This document shows positions 48,952 through 57,754 of a DNA stretch of 64,000 nucleotides, piece by piece. The number at the start of each line of letters is the position of its first letter. The first letter of the stretch is position 1. Position numbers and translations under genes: made by a program. The notes beneath the pieces were generated by a model, which was not told where the DNA came from, did not search any database, and worked only from the letters and a program-made list of their open reading frames with translations. The DNA is from Haliscomenobacter sp. (GTDB lineage: Bacteria > Bacteroidota > Bacteroidia > Chitinophagales > Saprospiraceae), in contig JADJPL010000004.1 of assembly GCA_016713275.1 (NCBI GenBank), positions 186,001 to 250,000 on the forward strand. Reading direction: 5' to 3'.

Positions 48952-49879
48952 GTAGTAATTCCTTTGAGTCTCCGGACTGGGTCAATTGGCGGAATACCGA
49001 TTCCAGGGAGGAGGTTTCCTGATGCATTTCCAACAAGGTCATTTTCTGCGCAACGGAAAAATGGAAGATTTCCGGGCGCAAGTCGCGGCCTGGAGGGCCG
49101 CTAAGCTGGTATTTCCGATCGCTGACCGCCCGCACCTTACCCACGCCCTGAATTTTTTGAAGCAGGGCGGCGGAGACGGGTTCTGCCCATTCCGCCGTGA
49201 CGATCACTTCGCCCTGGAGGCGGTTCTGCAGGTGTTCGATGGAGTCGTCGGCCACCAGTTTACCTTGATTGATGATGAGCACCCGGTCGCATACCGCCTG
49301 CACTTCCTGCATAATGTGCGTAGAGAAAATCAGGGTTTTCGACTTGCCCAATTGCCGGATTAGCTCGCGGATCTCGGCCAGCTGGTTGGGATCGAGGCCG
49401 GTGGTGGGCTCGTCCAGGATCAGGACTTCCGGGTCGTGCAGAAGGGCCTGAGCAAGTCCAACCCGCTGGCGGTAGCCCTTCGACAACGCGCCGATGAGTT
49501 TGTGCCGCTCCCGGGTAAGCCCGGTAAGCTCCACCAGCTCGGCGATCCGCGCCCTCGGATTAGGAATCCGGTAAAGCCGGGCGGCGAAGCGGAGAAACTC
49601 CAGCACGTACATATCCTTGTACAGGGGGTTGTGCTCCGGGAGATAGCCCAGCAGTTTGCGGGCTTCGAGGGCGTCTTCGGCAACATCCCTGCCGCAGACG
49701 TACGCCTTGCCTTCGGTAGCTGGAATATAGCCGGTCAGGATTTTCATGGTCGTCGTCTTTCCTGCCCCATTGGGGCCAAGAAAGCCGAGGATCTCTCCCG
49801 GCCTGGCTTCGAAGGTCAATTGGTCGACCGCGCGTTGCTCGCCGTAAATTTTTGTAAGCGCTTCTACTTTTACTGACAT
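48941..49879 (-). CDS. gldA: GldA-type ABC transporter ATPase
   Basis: This 312-residue ATPase has Walker A FLGPNGAGKTTTMKIL (about residues 34-49), the signature LSKGYRQRVGLAQAL, Walker B VLILDEPTTGLDPNQ and the H-loop IFSTHIMQEV. The C-terminal part (EGVITAEW-like region to SLESVFRQLT) is the usual extension of GldA/CcmA-type subunits. It drives the GldFG fusion permease encoded two genes on. It is the first gene of the minus-strand run gldA, unknown, gldFG, DUF4340, PLC-like. Confidence 0.88.
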   Translation of the reverse strand: MSVKVEALTKIYGEQRAVDQLTFEARPGEILGFLGPNGAGKTTTMKILTGYIPATEGKAYVCGRDVAEDALEARKLLGYLPEHNPLYKDMYVLEFLRFAARLYRIPNPRARIAELVELTGLTRERHKLIGALSKGYRQRVGLAQALLHDPEVLILDEPTTGLDPNQLAEIRELIRQLGKSKTLIFSTHIMQEVQAVCDRVLIINQGKLVADDSIEHLQNRLQGEVIVTAEWAEPVSAALLQKIQGVGKVRAVSDRKYQLSGPPGRDLRPEIFHFSVAQKMTLLEMHQETSSLESVFRQLTQSGDSKELLHEN

Positions 49880-49982
49880 GGAGGCCTTATTTTGGGCGTC
49901 GGAACAAAACTAAGCAGAGAAACCGAAGTTTTGTTCGTTCACATCGACAAACGAGATTTTTGGGTCTCAAATTATACCGAAC

Positions 49983-51110
49983 ATGACAAAGCCCTTGCAA
50001 GCGAAAATCCGGAAAATCGACGTATTCCCGCTGAACATTCCCCTTTCCGAACCTTTTGTGATCTCCCTGGAAACCATTACCCATGCCGAAAATATCCTCG
50101 TGCGCATCACCGCCGACAACGGCATGGAAGGATACGGCGAGTGCAGTCCTTACCGCCGCATTGCAGGGGAAACCCAGGCCAGCGGGCTCGCGGTAGCCCC
50201 TTTGCTCGCTAACGCATTAACAGGTAAAAACCCGCTGGAGATCCAGTCCTGCATCCAGGCGATGGATCTGGCTATTGCGGGCAACCGCTGCATCAAAAGC
50301 GCATTCGACCTGGCGCTGTACGACCTGGCCGCCCGGCTGCTCGGGGTTCCGCTTTATCAGTACCTGGGAGGGCAAAACGCCAAACCGTTGCACACCGATA
50401 TGACCGTGAGTATGCTGGCGCCAGAGGAAATGGCGAAAGCGGCCCTCCGGTTTAAGACCGATGGGTTCCCGGCGATCAAGCTCAAATTGGGCGGCGGGTT
50501 TCCGATCGATGTGGAGCGGGTAAAAATCGTGCGCGAAGCTATCGGCCCCGGCCTTCCCATCCGGGTCGACGCCAATCAAGCCTGGGATCTGCCCACCGCC
50601 ATACGGGTGTTGCGCGCGATTGCGCCCTTCGGCATTCAGTTTTGCGAACAGCCTATAGCCGCGCACGCTTATCTCGATTTGCCCTACCTCCGCCAGCAAA
50701 GTCCCATCCCCATCATGGCGGATGAATCCCTTTTCGACCACATCGACGCTGCCCGGCTGATCCGCCTGCAAGCCTGCGACTTGTTCAATATCAAGCTCTC
50801 CAAAGCCGGAGGAATCCACCACGCCGTGAAGATCGTCCACCTGGCCGAAGCAGCAGGCATTACCTGCCAGGTCGGTTGCTTCTCCGAGACCCGGATCGGC
50901 ATGAGCGCCCTGGCACACTTCGCGCTCGCTTTTGACAACATCCGCTATTTCGACCTCGACGCCCCCCTCATGCTTTCCAAAGATCCAGTGGTTGGCGGAC
51001 TGGAATACCATCCCGGCGGCCAGGTTACCGTACCGGATGGTCCGGGAATCGGCGCTGTGCCCGAGGACGCATTTATCATGGAGCTGGAAAAAGTCAGGTT
51101 ATCCTGCTGA
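49983..51110 (+). CDS. Dipeptide epimerase (L-Ala-D/L-Glu epimerase type), enolase superfamily
   Basis: This 375-residue member of the muconate-lactonising-enzyme subgroup has general bases Lys168 in AIKLKLG and Lys271 in NIKLSKAGG. The Mg ligands are Asp196 (RVDANQAW), Glu222 (CEQP) and Asp247 (ADES). The specificity area (QVGCFSETRIGMSA) fits dipeptide epimerases that racemise the Ala-Glu dipeptide from peptidoglycan turnover. Substrate assignment within this superfamily is uncertain without modelling. It is divergent from gldA. Confidence 0.85.
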   Translation: MTKPLQAKIRKIDVFPLNIPLSEPFVISLETITHAENILVRITADNGMEGYGECSPYRRIAGETQASGLAVAPLLANALTGKNPLEIQSCIQAMDLAIAGNRCIKSAFDLALYDLAARLLGVPLYQYLGGQNAKPLHTDMTVSMLAPEEMAKAALRFKTDGFPAIKLKLGGGFPIDVERVKIVREAIGPGLPIRVDANQAWDLPTAIRVLRAIAPFGIQFCEQPIAAHAYLDLPYLRQQSPIPIMADESLFDHIDAARLIRLQACDLFNIKLSKAGGIHHAVKIVHLAEAAGITCQVGCFSETRIGMSALAHFALAFDNIRYFDLDAPLMLSKDPVVGGLEYHPGGQVTVPDGPGIGAVPEDAFIMELEKVRLSC

Positions 51111-51178
51111 TTCTTTACGCTTCTGGCTCAGCAGCGTAAAATTCTCTCAACAACGCTTTCTCAATAATTACATTATTG

Positions 51179-51186
51179 TACATTTG
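51179..51186 (+). promoter_or_regulatory. Candidate -7 element just before the MbnP operon
   Basis: TACATTTG fits TAnnTTTG and ends five bases before the ATG at 51191. Transcription would start at or next to the ATG, so the message may be leaderless. Confidence 0.4.
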
Positions 51187-51190
51187 CGTT

Positions 51191-51565
51191 ATGAAAAGTG
51201 CTGTTTCCATTTTACTCGCCCTGCTCATCTTGGCCGTTTCGGCTAAGGATGGCTTGTATTGGGCGGGGTTTAAGATGAATCAGCGTTACATTTCCAGCGA
51301 GTTGTGTATCAATTGGGACAAACCGGAGTTAAATTGCGCCGGGTCCTGCTTCCTCAATAAAGTAATCAAAGACGCGAAGGAGAAGGAGTCGGGAGGCGCA
51401 GCGGCGCTTCAAGTCCCCGCATTCAAACAATTGCTCCTCTTTTTTCAAGCAGACGTATTTCAGCTGCCCGTTCTTCTTCGCCGTCCATCCATTCTCCATC
51501 CGGTGATTTTCGCCTTTTGGGCGCAATTTAATCCGGTATCTATCTTTCAACCTCCCAAAGGGTAA
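51191..51565 (+). CDS. Small secreted Cys-motif protein of the MbnP operon
   Basis: This 124-residue protein has a signal peptide (SAVSILLALLILAVSA). A conserved-looking segment ELCINWDKPELNCAGSCFLN (about residues 37-56) holds three cysteines. Similar small proteins (KPELNCNGKCYL-like) are common beside copper or iron genes in Bacteroidota, but no function is known to me. The rest is basic and hydrophobic (FKQLLLFFQADVFQLPVLLR). The start at 51191 is preferred to one five codons earlier because of the signal peptide. Confidence 0.65.
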   Translation: MKSAVSILLALLILAVSAKDGLYWAGFKMNQRYISSELCINWDKPELNCAGSCFLNKVIKDAKEKESGGAAALQVPAFKQLLLFFQADVFQLPVLLRRPSILHPVIFAFWAQFNPVSIFQPPKG

Positions 51566-51619
51566 GCGCGCTCTGTAGCTTATCCGAACTTCCTTTTTTT
51601 ACCAAGTTTATTTTCTCAC

Positions 51620-52466
51620 ATGGCAAGAAGACTTCTTGTGCTTGCCGTGTTTCTTTTAGCAGGAGTTGAAAAAAGCGTGGGTTGCGATGCATGCGGATGC
51701 AGCGCTATGGGTTCCGGAGTCGGGTTAATGGCGGCGTTTCGCCAAAACTCCCTGGGGCTCCAATACCACTACACGCCTTTTTCCTCGGCATTGGAACACG
51801 CGCACGGCGCCCGCGATTATTTCCACACGATGGAGACGGTATTTCGTTTTCACCTGGCTACCCGGTTCAAAGGACGCTCTGGGCGGATTTGGCGACACCC
51901 GCCTTTCGTTGAGCTATGCGTTGCTTGACCAAAAACCCCTGGGGAAAAAAGCCACGCTTTACGTCGAAGCCGGGTTAGGGGTCAAAGCGCCCACCGGCGC
52001 CTACGACGAAAACCTGCTCAACAAAAACCTGCCCGAGAACTTCAACACCGGTCTCGGCGCCTGGGGCGGAATCTTCCAGACCAACATCGGTATTAACCTG
52101 AAAAACTCGGGCGTTGCCCTGTCGGGCAATTACCAATCCAACTGGATACCGGAAGGCAAATACCAGTTTGGCGACCAATGGTCGGGGCAGGCGTACGCGT
52201 TTCACCAATTCTTTGCCGGCGCGAGGCTCAAAGTCACCCCCTATGCCGGAGGCGCTGCGGAATGGGTTGCCCAGGACCGTCAGGCCGATGGGAAATATGC
52301 CCCTGCGACCGGAGGCAGCGGCGTGTTTGCCGCCGTGGGATGCAACCTCCAGGTTGGGAATTGGCTCTTCGGAGGCAGTTTTTTAACCCCCATTAAACAA
52401 CAGTATTCCAACGACGAAGTAAAGGCCAAGGGCCGTTTTTCCCTTCAATTTGCACGAATTTTTTAA
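51620..52466 (+). CDS. Outer-membrane beta-barrel protein with N-terminal CDACGC motif, one frame break
   Basis: A signal peptide (ARRLLVLAVFLLAGVEKSVG) is followed at once by CDACGCSAMG, a possible metal site, and then barrel strands (SLGLQYHYTPF, TLYVEAGLGVKAPTGAY, NTGLGAWGGIFQTNIGIN). The frame breaks near 51880: the second segment reads back as GFGDTRLSLSYALLD, continuing the first (FHLATRFK). One missing base explains it. The joined length is about 282 residues. The family is annotated only as transporter-like. Neighbours suggest export or storage of copper. Confidence 0.75.
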
Positions 52467-52486
52467 CACCCAAAATGTTTGATCAT

Positions 52487-53437
52487 ATGAAAAACAAGCT
52501 TTTTTTCCTGCTCGCTTTCCTCGCTTTCGGTTTCGCTTCCTGCGAAAAAGAATCGGAATCCAAAGAACCCGGAACCATCGACATTAACTTCGACAACGTG
52601 GCGATCGTCAACGGGACCCAGACCCAGCTTTCCATGGCTACAGCAGGTAGTACTACCTATACTTACACCAATGGAATGAGCCAAACGTTTAATGTTACGC
52701 TGCTCAGGTATTTCATTTCAGCCATCGAACTCACCGGCCCGAACGGAGAATATTTTAAAGACGAAGTATCCGTCAGCGCTGCCGGTTCCAAAGGGTATTA
52801 CCTCATCGACGAGAGCAAATCGGCTTCTCAGTACGTCACGCTGAACGATGTTCCTGCCGGCGAATACAACAAACTGACCTTTACCGTGGGCGTGGATTCC
52901 ACTGGGGTCGTCGACGGCGCTGCCGGCGGAATGCTCGACCCGGCGACGAACAAGATGTTCTGGAACTGGAATTCGGGGTATATCGCGGTGAAATTTGAAG
53001 GGCAATCTCCGGTTTCCAATAGCGGGATTACCGGATCCGAGTCCCTGGCCGCCGGAGCGGCTAACGGCATCGTTTATCACGTGGGCGGCTGGAAAAATCA
53101 ACCCGGCACTGCCTTTGTCTACAACAACAAGCGTTTGAGCTTCACCTTCGACACCAACGTCAAGGTGGACAAAGACCGCAATCCCGAAGTCCACATGGTG
53201 TTTGACATGCTCAAGCTCTTTAAAGGAACCAAAACGATCGACTTTACGGGCAACCACAACGTGCATAAGCCCGCCGACGGCGTCGATGTGGCGAATAACA
53301 TCCCTGCTGCATTCGCCTTCGACCACGCCTTTAAAGGTATTACAAATGAAAAAAAGCTGGATCATCTCCGGGGCGTTTTTTTTTGCTTTAGCTGCCTGCA
53401 CAAAGGAAGATGCGGAAATCAACACCTACCGGTTTGA
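52487..53437 (+). CDS. mbnP: MbnP-family copper-binding lipoprotein
   Basis: The lipoprotein signal ends in FGFASC (Cys19). The body shows the MbnP pattern: IDINFDNVA near residue 31, LLRYFISAIEL near 72, LNDVPAGEYNKLTFTVGVDS, and MFWNWNSGYIAVKFEG with Trp159 and Trp161. In MbnP proteins a tryptophan is oxidised to kynurenine by MbnH and takes part in copper binding. The end is odd: the frame runs 92 bases into the next gene. A lost base near 53332 would instead end it at about 53335 (FAFDHAL), matching usual family length. The start MKNKLFF is at 52487. Confidence 0.82.
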   Translation: MKNKLFFLLAFLAFGFASCEKESESKEPGTIDINFDNVAIVNGTQTQLSMATAGSTTYTYTNGMSQTFNVTLLRYFISAIELTGPNGEYFKDEVSVSAAGSKGYYLIDESKSASQYVTLNDVPAGEYNKLTFTVGVDSTGVVDGAAGGMLDPATNKMFWNWNSGYIAVKFEGQSPVSNSGITGSESLAAGAANGIVYHVGGWKNQPGTAFVYNNKRLSFTFDTNVKVDKDRNPEVHMVFDMLKLFKGTKTIDFTGNHNVHKPADGVDVANNIPAAFAFDHAFKGITNEKKLDHLRGVFFCFSCLHKGRCGNQHLPV

Positions 53438-54365
53438 AAAACCGCCCCATTTCCCGGAGCCAACCTATACGTTCCATAAGAACCCCATTACCAAAGAAGG
53501 CGTAGAGCTGGGAAAAATGCTATTCAACGACCCGTTGCTCTCCCGGGACCAGTCGGTGGCCTGCTCCAACTGCCATGCCAAAGGAACTGCATTCACCGAT
53601 CCGCAGCACGCACTCAGCCTGGGCGTGAATGAAAGGCAAGGAACGCGCAACGCGCCTTCTATTGCCAATATGGCGTTCATGAAAGAATTCATGTGGGACG
53701 GCGGGGTGATTCACCTGGATTTCGCTCCCCCAAACGCCATCGAAAATCCGCTGGAAATGGACGAAACCCTGGAAGCCGTTCTTCGCAAACTCAACCGGCA
53801 CGGTTCCTATCCGGGGTTGTTCAAAAAAGCCTTCCCGGAACTCGACACCATAACGACGCCCTATCTCTTGTATGCCCTTTCCCAATACCAGGCCATGCTG
53901 GTTTCCGCCAGTTCCGCCTACGATCAGTACCAGCTGGGCAAAGGAAGCCTGACGGAGGAAGAGCGCCAGGGGCTTGATCTGTTCAAGGCCAAATGCGCTA
54001 CTTGCCATAGTGGCGCGCTGTTCACCAATCAGGACTATGCCAATAACGGTCTTGACACCGTATTTCCCGACCTTGGCCGCGCCCGGATCACCGAAAGCGA
54101 TGCCGACCTGGGAAAATTCAAAGTACCCAGCTTGCGCAATGTAGCCCTTACCGCTCCCTATATGCACGACGGCCGGTTTAAAACCCTGGAAAACGTGCTG
54201 GACCACTACGCTGCCGGAGTCAAATCCTCCCCTACCCTGGCCCGGGAATTGAGCGGAGGCAAGGGACAGCTTGGCATTCCTTTGACTTCTCAGGAAAAGC
54301 GTCAGCTCATCGCCTTTCTAAAAACACTTACCGACTACGCGTTTTTGTTGGATCCCAGGTTTTGA
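53346..54365 (+). CDS. mbnH: Di-haem cytochrome c peroxidase/MbnH-type lipoprotein
   Basis: This 339-residue protein has a lipoprotein signal ending LAAC (Cys18). It has two haem c motifs: CSNCH (73-77) and CATCH (217-221). CcpA/MauG family blocks include GVELGKMLFNDPLLSRDQSV, RNAPSIANMAFMKEFMWDG and LRNVALTAPYMHDGRFKTL. Placement after MbnP makes it a candidate tryptophan-oxidising partner (MbnH) rather than a general peroxidase, but the axial ligand that separates the two was not resolved. The ATG at 53346 lies inside the apparent 3' end of mbnP. Confidence 0.88.
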   Translation: MKKSWIISGAFFFALAACTKEDAEINTYRFEKPPHFPEPTYTFHKNPITKEGVELGKMLFNDPLLSRDQSVACSNCHAKGTAFTDPQHALSLGVNERQGTRNAPSIANMAFMKEFMWDGGVIHLDFAPPNAIENPLEMDETLEAVLRKLNRHGSYPGLFKKAFPELDTITTPYLLYALSQYQAMLVSASSAYDQYQLGKGSLTEEERQGLDLFKAKCATCHSGALFTNQDYANNGLDTVFPDLGRARITESDADLGKFKVPSLRNVALTAPYMHDGRFKTLENVLDHYAAGVKSSPTLARELSGGKGQLGIPLTSQEKRQLIAFLKTLTDYAFLLDPRF

Positions 54366-54494
54366 AACCGCCTCAAGGAAAGGCGTCGTTGTCCGCAGAC
54401 GGACGGTATGGCGTGTAGGTTTTGGAGAAAGTGTTATCTTCCCAACAGTTTCCTAAAAAGGATGCCCATACTTTTGCCCGAAAAAACAACGATC

Positions 54495-54878
54495 ATGAAA
54501 ATCACCATTGAGCGCGTGGCCGCCATCATCGCGGCATTGATCCTCCTTCAAACCCTGTACTTCAAATTTTCCGCCCACCCCGACAGCGTGCTGCTGTTCA
54601 CCACCCTGGGTATGGAGCCCTATGGCCGCATCGGTATCGGCGTTGGCGAACTGATCGCGGCGGGCCTGTTGCTCTGGCCCCGCACCAGCGGTATCGGCGC
54701 GGTGTTGGCGCTGGGCCTCGCGAGCGGCGCCATTTTCTTCCACCTCACCAAACTCGGCATCAACCACAACGGCGACGGCGGTATGCTGTTCGGGCTGGCG
54801 GTTGCCGTTTTTGTGTGCAGCCTCTATGTGGCCTGGGTTAAGCGGAAGACGATTCCGGTGGTGGGGGGTTGGGTTTAG
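54495..54878 (+). CDS. DoxX-like small membrane protein
   Basis: This 127-residue protein has four membrane helices (ERVAAIIAALILLQTLYFKF, IGIGVGELIAAGLLLW, GIGAVLALGLASGAIFFHL, MLFGLAVAVFVCSLYVAW) and the DoxX-like start ILLQTLYFKFSAHPDS. Members of this superfamily have varied redox-linked roles. It follows mbnH by 130 bases and may or may not belong to that operon. The ATG at 54495 begins the first helix; upstream codons look non-coding. Confidence 0.7.
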   Translation: MKITIERVAAIIAALILLQTLYFKFSAHPDSVLLFTTLGMEPYGRIGIGVGELIAAGLLLWPRTSGIGAVLALGLASGAIFFHLTKLGINHNGDGGMLFGLAVAVFVCSLYVAWVKRKTIPVVGGWV

Positions 54879-54984
54879 TAAGGCATAAGGCATAAGGCAT
54901 AGGGCGTGAGCGTTGGAGCCCTCAACCGCGGCGAACAGGCAAACGCCTAAACGCCTCACGCCTTAAGCCTTTCGCCTTAGCCCC
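54879..54984. repeat. Simple inverted and tandem repeat tract
   Basis: Three AAGGCAT units (54881-54901) are followed by GGGCGTGAGCG, then CGCCTAAACGCCTCACGCCTTAA and GCCTTTCGCCTTAGCC, which pair back in part. It lies between convergent genes and may act as a terminator-like structure. The same word families occur at 23209 and 40059. Confidence 0.6.
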
Positions 54985-55914
54985 CTAACGCCTATACACA
55001 TTCCGCAACCGAACCGTATCCCCTTCCGGTCCGACCGTCCACAGATCGTAGCGGAAGACGACGCGCGTACCCAGGGGAGCGTGGTAATACACAACCCAGG
55101 CGTCGCCCTCTTTGGTTCCGATGCAGCCGTTGGAGTAAGCCCGGCCGAGGGTGCGCGGATTGGTTGTGGGGTGGATGAGGTGCCCCAGGCGCTGGCCGTT
55201 GATCTCCGGCTCCAGCCAGGGGATTTGGGGGCAGGCGGTGAGCAGGCCGTCGTCGCGGCGGGTCACTTCGTACGGTTTGCAGTCGCCGGGGTTGATCCAC
55301 GCGGGGTAGCGCTCGATGCGGACGATATGCCCCTCCCCTACTGCGGTGCGCAGGTCGACTACCCGTCCGGCCATTTCCAGGTATTTGCGCTCGTTGCGGC
55401 CCACCCGAACGGGAAAGGTATACAGCGTATCCGCTCCCTCCAGGATACGAAGGGTGTATTCCGGGATGTTGACGTCGATGACGGTCTGGACTATCCGGGC
55501 CATGATCCTCAGAGCCATTTCGGGGCCCGGGATGCCCAGGGTATCTCCTTTCCGCAAGGCCGGCATGCCGGCCTGGTCGTAAATAAAGCGGCCTTTTCCC
55601 TTTTGCCGGTAGTAGTCTGTTTCCGCCAGGCTGTCGATGATCCAGGGATTTGCCCGGACGATCAGGTGTTCCGTCAGCGGATAAGGAACCAGGGAGTCGT
55701 AAGCCAGAACGAGCGAGTCCATCCACGGAAAGTATTTCCGAATGGGAACCGCCTCCGGCACGATCAGCCGGAAGGCAAAAGAATCCACCGTCGCGCCTGC
55801 CACAGGCGCGTCTGGCATGGGCGCCGGAAGGGGCTTCCAAAGGTGGCGCCCCAACCGGGATGGCGCCAGCAGCAGCAGGGCCAACATGCCGATTTTTATC
55901 CATATTCCGCGCAT
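54985..55914 (-). CDS. L,D-transpeptidase (YkuD family)
   Basis: This 309-residue exported enzyme forms or modifies 3-3 peptide cross-links or anchors proteins to peptidoglycan. An N-terminal helix (GIWIKIGMLALLLLAPS) is followed by an unassigned region and then the YkuD domain (about residues 147-300). Active-site residues are His248 in LIHPTTNP and Cys264 in YSNGCIG, where the usual H/R-G-C is N-G-C. It has no LysM domain and no operon partner. Confidence 0.88.
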   Translation of the reverse strand: MRGIWIKIGMLALLLLAPSRLGRHLWKPLPAPMPDAPVAGATVDSFAFRLIVPEAVPIRKYFPWMDSLVLAYDSLVPYPLTEHLIVRANPWIIDSLAETDYYRQKGKGRFIYDQAGMPALRKGDTLGIPGPEMALRIMARIVQTVIDVNIPEYTLRILEGADTLYTFPVRVGRNERKYLEMAGRVVDLRTAVGEGHIVRIERYPAWINPGDCKPYEVTRRDDGLLTACPQIPWLEPEINGQRLGHLIHPTTNPRTLGRAYSNGCIGTKEGDAWVVYYHAPLGTRVVFRYDLWTVGPEGDTVRLRNVYRR

Positions 55915-55970
55915 ATTTTAATTATGCGCATCTTTGTTCAGATTCCCAATGACAAAAGTCAAAAGGGGCA

Positions 55971-56059
55971 CACAACTGGACATTTTGGGAACTATACCTT
56001 CCAGGTTTGCGAAACCTGGAAGGTATGGGCGCCAGGAAAACGAAAAACATCCAATTTCC
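55971..56059 (+). mobile_element. MITE family A, copy 3 (right end degenerate)
   Basis: The left end CACAACTGGACATTTTGGGA and the core CTTCCAGGTTTGCGAAACCT match the other copies. Then GCCAGGAAAACGAAA follows, and the right terminal repeat has decayed (AACATCCAATTTCC). It is flanked by AAAGGGGCA at 55962-55970 and 56060-56068, a 9-bp direct repeat consistent with a target duplication. It lies between the L,D-transpeptidase and cyclase genes. Confidence 0.85.
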
Positions 56060-56176
56060 AAAGGGGCACAAGTTCTTGAAGGGCAAAACGTTTACCCCTT
56101 GTAAAAGAGAAGGAAAAGGCCTTATCTTTACAAAACATAGAAAGAACACCCGTAATTCTCCCAAAAATCACCCCCT

Positions 56177-57754
56177 ATGAGAAAAGGTTTGCTTTGTTTG
56201 CTCCTTTTTGGTTCCCTGGGAACCGCCCTGTTTGGACAGGATATTCCGGCCCTGGAACAAGCCGTGCAGGAAACCTCCGGACTGGAGCAATTCAAAACCC
56301 TGATCGCGTTATCCGACGCGTATTTCGGCAGCGGAGACTTCCAAAAGTCCCTTTCGGCGGCTCAGAAGGCGGAAACGCTTGCCGCCACCCTTCAAAACCT
56401 GAACTATCCGGCCGAGGCGCTATTCCGGAAAGGAAGAGCGCAAGCCAATATGGAAGGCCGGGCAAAGGCGCAGGCCGTTCAGTCGCTGGAAAAAAGCCTG
56501 CGTCTGGCAGGGCTGAAAAACAATACGGCCCTGCAGCAGCTCAACCTGGAAGTCCTTTCCGCGCTTGCCATCGAAAGAGGCAAACCGAAAGAAATCGCCC
56601 GGTACAAGGAAATCCTGGCAGAGAGTTCGGGCAATAAGCCGGATGCGACGATCAAACCCCTTCCTCCGCCGCCGCCGGCACTCACCAGCCCGGGCGAGGC
56701 CACCAGCATCCGCGGGAAACTCGACGAATTGAGCAAGGAGCTCAGCGCCCAGAAGCAGGAACGCGACTCGATCAACCGGGAGCGCCTTGCGCTCACCCAA
56801 ACCATCAACCTCCAGCAGAAAGCCATTGAGAGCATGAACGAAGCCCAGGCCAAAGCCCAGCTGAACCTGGAGTACCAGAAGCGCCTGGTGGATTCGCTGA
56901 CCTTCGAAAAAGAGCTGGACTCCATGCAATTGGCCAATAACGTCATCATCCTCCAGCAAAAACAATCGGAACTCAAGCTCCAAAGCTCGCAGCGCAATCT
57001 GTTCCTGGCGATCGCCGCCATGGTATTTCTGCTTTCGGTGGGCTTGTACCTTCGTTACCGCAACATCCGTACCCAAAGCATCATCCTCAAGGAGAAAAAT
57101 CAGATTATCGAGCAAGAGCGCCAGCGCGCCGAAAACCTGCTTTTAAACATTCTCCCGGCCGCCATTGCCGAAGAACTCAAACTGCTCGGACGGGCGAAAG
57201 CCCGGCAGTTCGACCAAGCCACGGTGATGTTCTCCGACTTCAAAAACTTTACGGCCATTGCCGAAACCCTCACCCCGGATGCGCTGGTCAAGGAGCTCGA
57301 CCATTGCTTTCGCGCGTTTGACCAGATCATCGGAAAGTACCACCTCGAGAAGATCAAAACCATCGGCGACGCGTATATGGTCGTAGGCGGACTTCCCGAC
57401 CCCGATCCCGACCATCCGCGCCGGGTGATTGCCGCCGCCATCGAAATGCTGCGCTTCCTGGAAGACTATCAACGCGAACGCCGCAAGCTAAACCTGCCTT
57501 TCTTTGAAGCCCGCGTGGGCGTGCATACCGGTCCGTTGGTAGCCGGCGTGGTGGGCGATAAAAAATTCGCTTACGATGTCTGGGGAGATACCGTCAACGT
57601 GGCCGCCCGCATGGAATCCGGCTCCGAGCCCGGCCGCATCAACATCTCCGCCGAAACGTACAAGCTCGTTCAGCAGGAATTCCAGTGCGTGCACCGGGGC
57701 AAGATCCAGGTTAAGAACAAAGGCGAGGTGGATATGTATTTTGTGGAGAATTGA
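56177..57754 (+). CDS. Membrane adenylate cyclase with periplasmic helical sensor
   Basis: This 525-residue protein has a signal peptide (KGLLCLLLFGSLGTALFG), then a TPR-like helical region (about 20-160). A Pro-rich linker and a long coiled coil (about 175-275) follow, then one membrane helix (FLAIAAMVFLLSVGLYLRY). The class III cyclase domain spans about 325-520 (VMFSDFKNFTAIAE, KIKTIGDAYMVVGGLP, RVGVHTGPLVAGVVG, YDVWGDTVNVAARMES). The metal aspartates (FSDF, GDAY) are present. Lys in KIKTIGDAY and Asp in YDVWG suggest ATP rather than GTP as substrate. Its 3' end is duplicated at 62442. Confidence 0.9.
   Translation: MRKGLLCLLLFGSLGTALFGQDIPALEQAVQETSGLEQFKTLIALSDAYFGSGDFQKSLSAAQKAETLAATLQNLNYPAEALFRKGRAQANMEGRAKAQAVQSLEKSLRLAGLKNNTALQQLNLEVLSALAIERGKPKEIARYKEILAESSGNKPDATIKPLPPPPPALTSPGEATSIRGKLDELSKELSAQKQERDSINRERLALTQTINLQQKAIESMNEAQAKAQLNLEYQKRLVDSLTFEKELDSMQLANNVIILQQKQSELKLQSSQRNLFLAIAAMVFLLSVGLYLRYRNIRTQSIILKEKNQIIEQERQRAENLLLNILPAAIAEELKLLGRAKARQFDQATVMFSDFKNFTAIAETLTPDALVKELDHCFRAFDQIIGKYHLEKIKTIGDAYMVVGGLPDPDPDHPRRVIAAAIEMLRFLEDYQRERRKLNLPFFEARVGVHTGPLVAGVVGDKKFAYDVWGDTVNVAARMESGSEPGRINISAETYKLVQQEFQCVHRGKIQVKNKGEVDMYFVEN

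Noticed and set aside
53346..53437. A real 92-base overlap between mbnP and mbnH
   Set aside because: The mbnP residues in the overlap do not match the family, while a one-base correction gives a natural end near 53335. It is recorded as a suspected error, not an overlapping-gene case.
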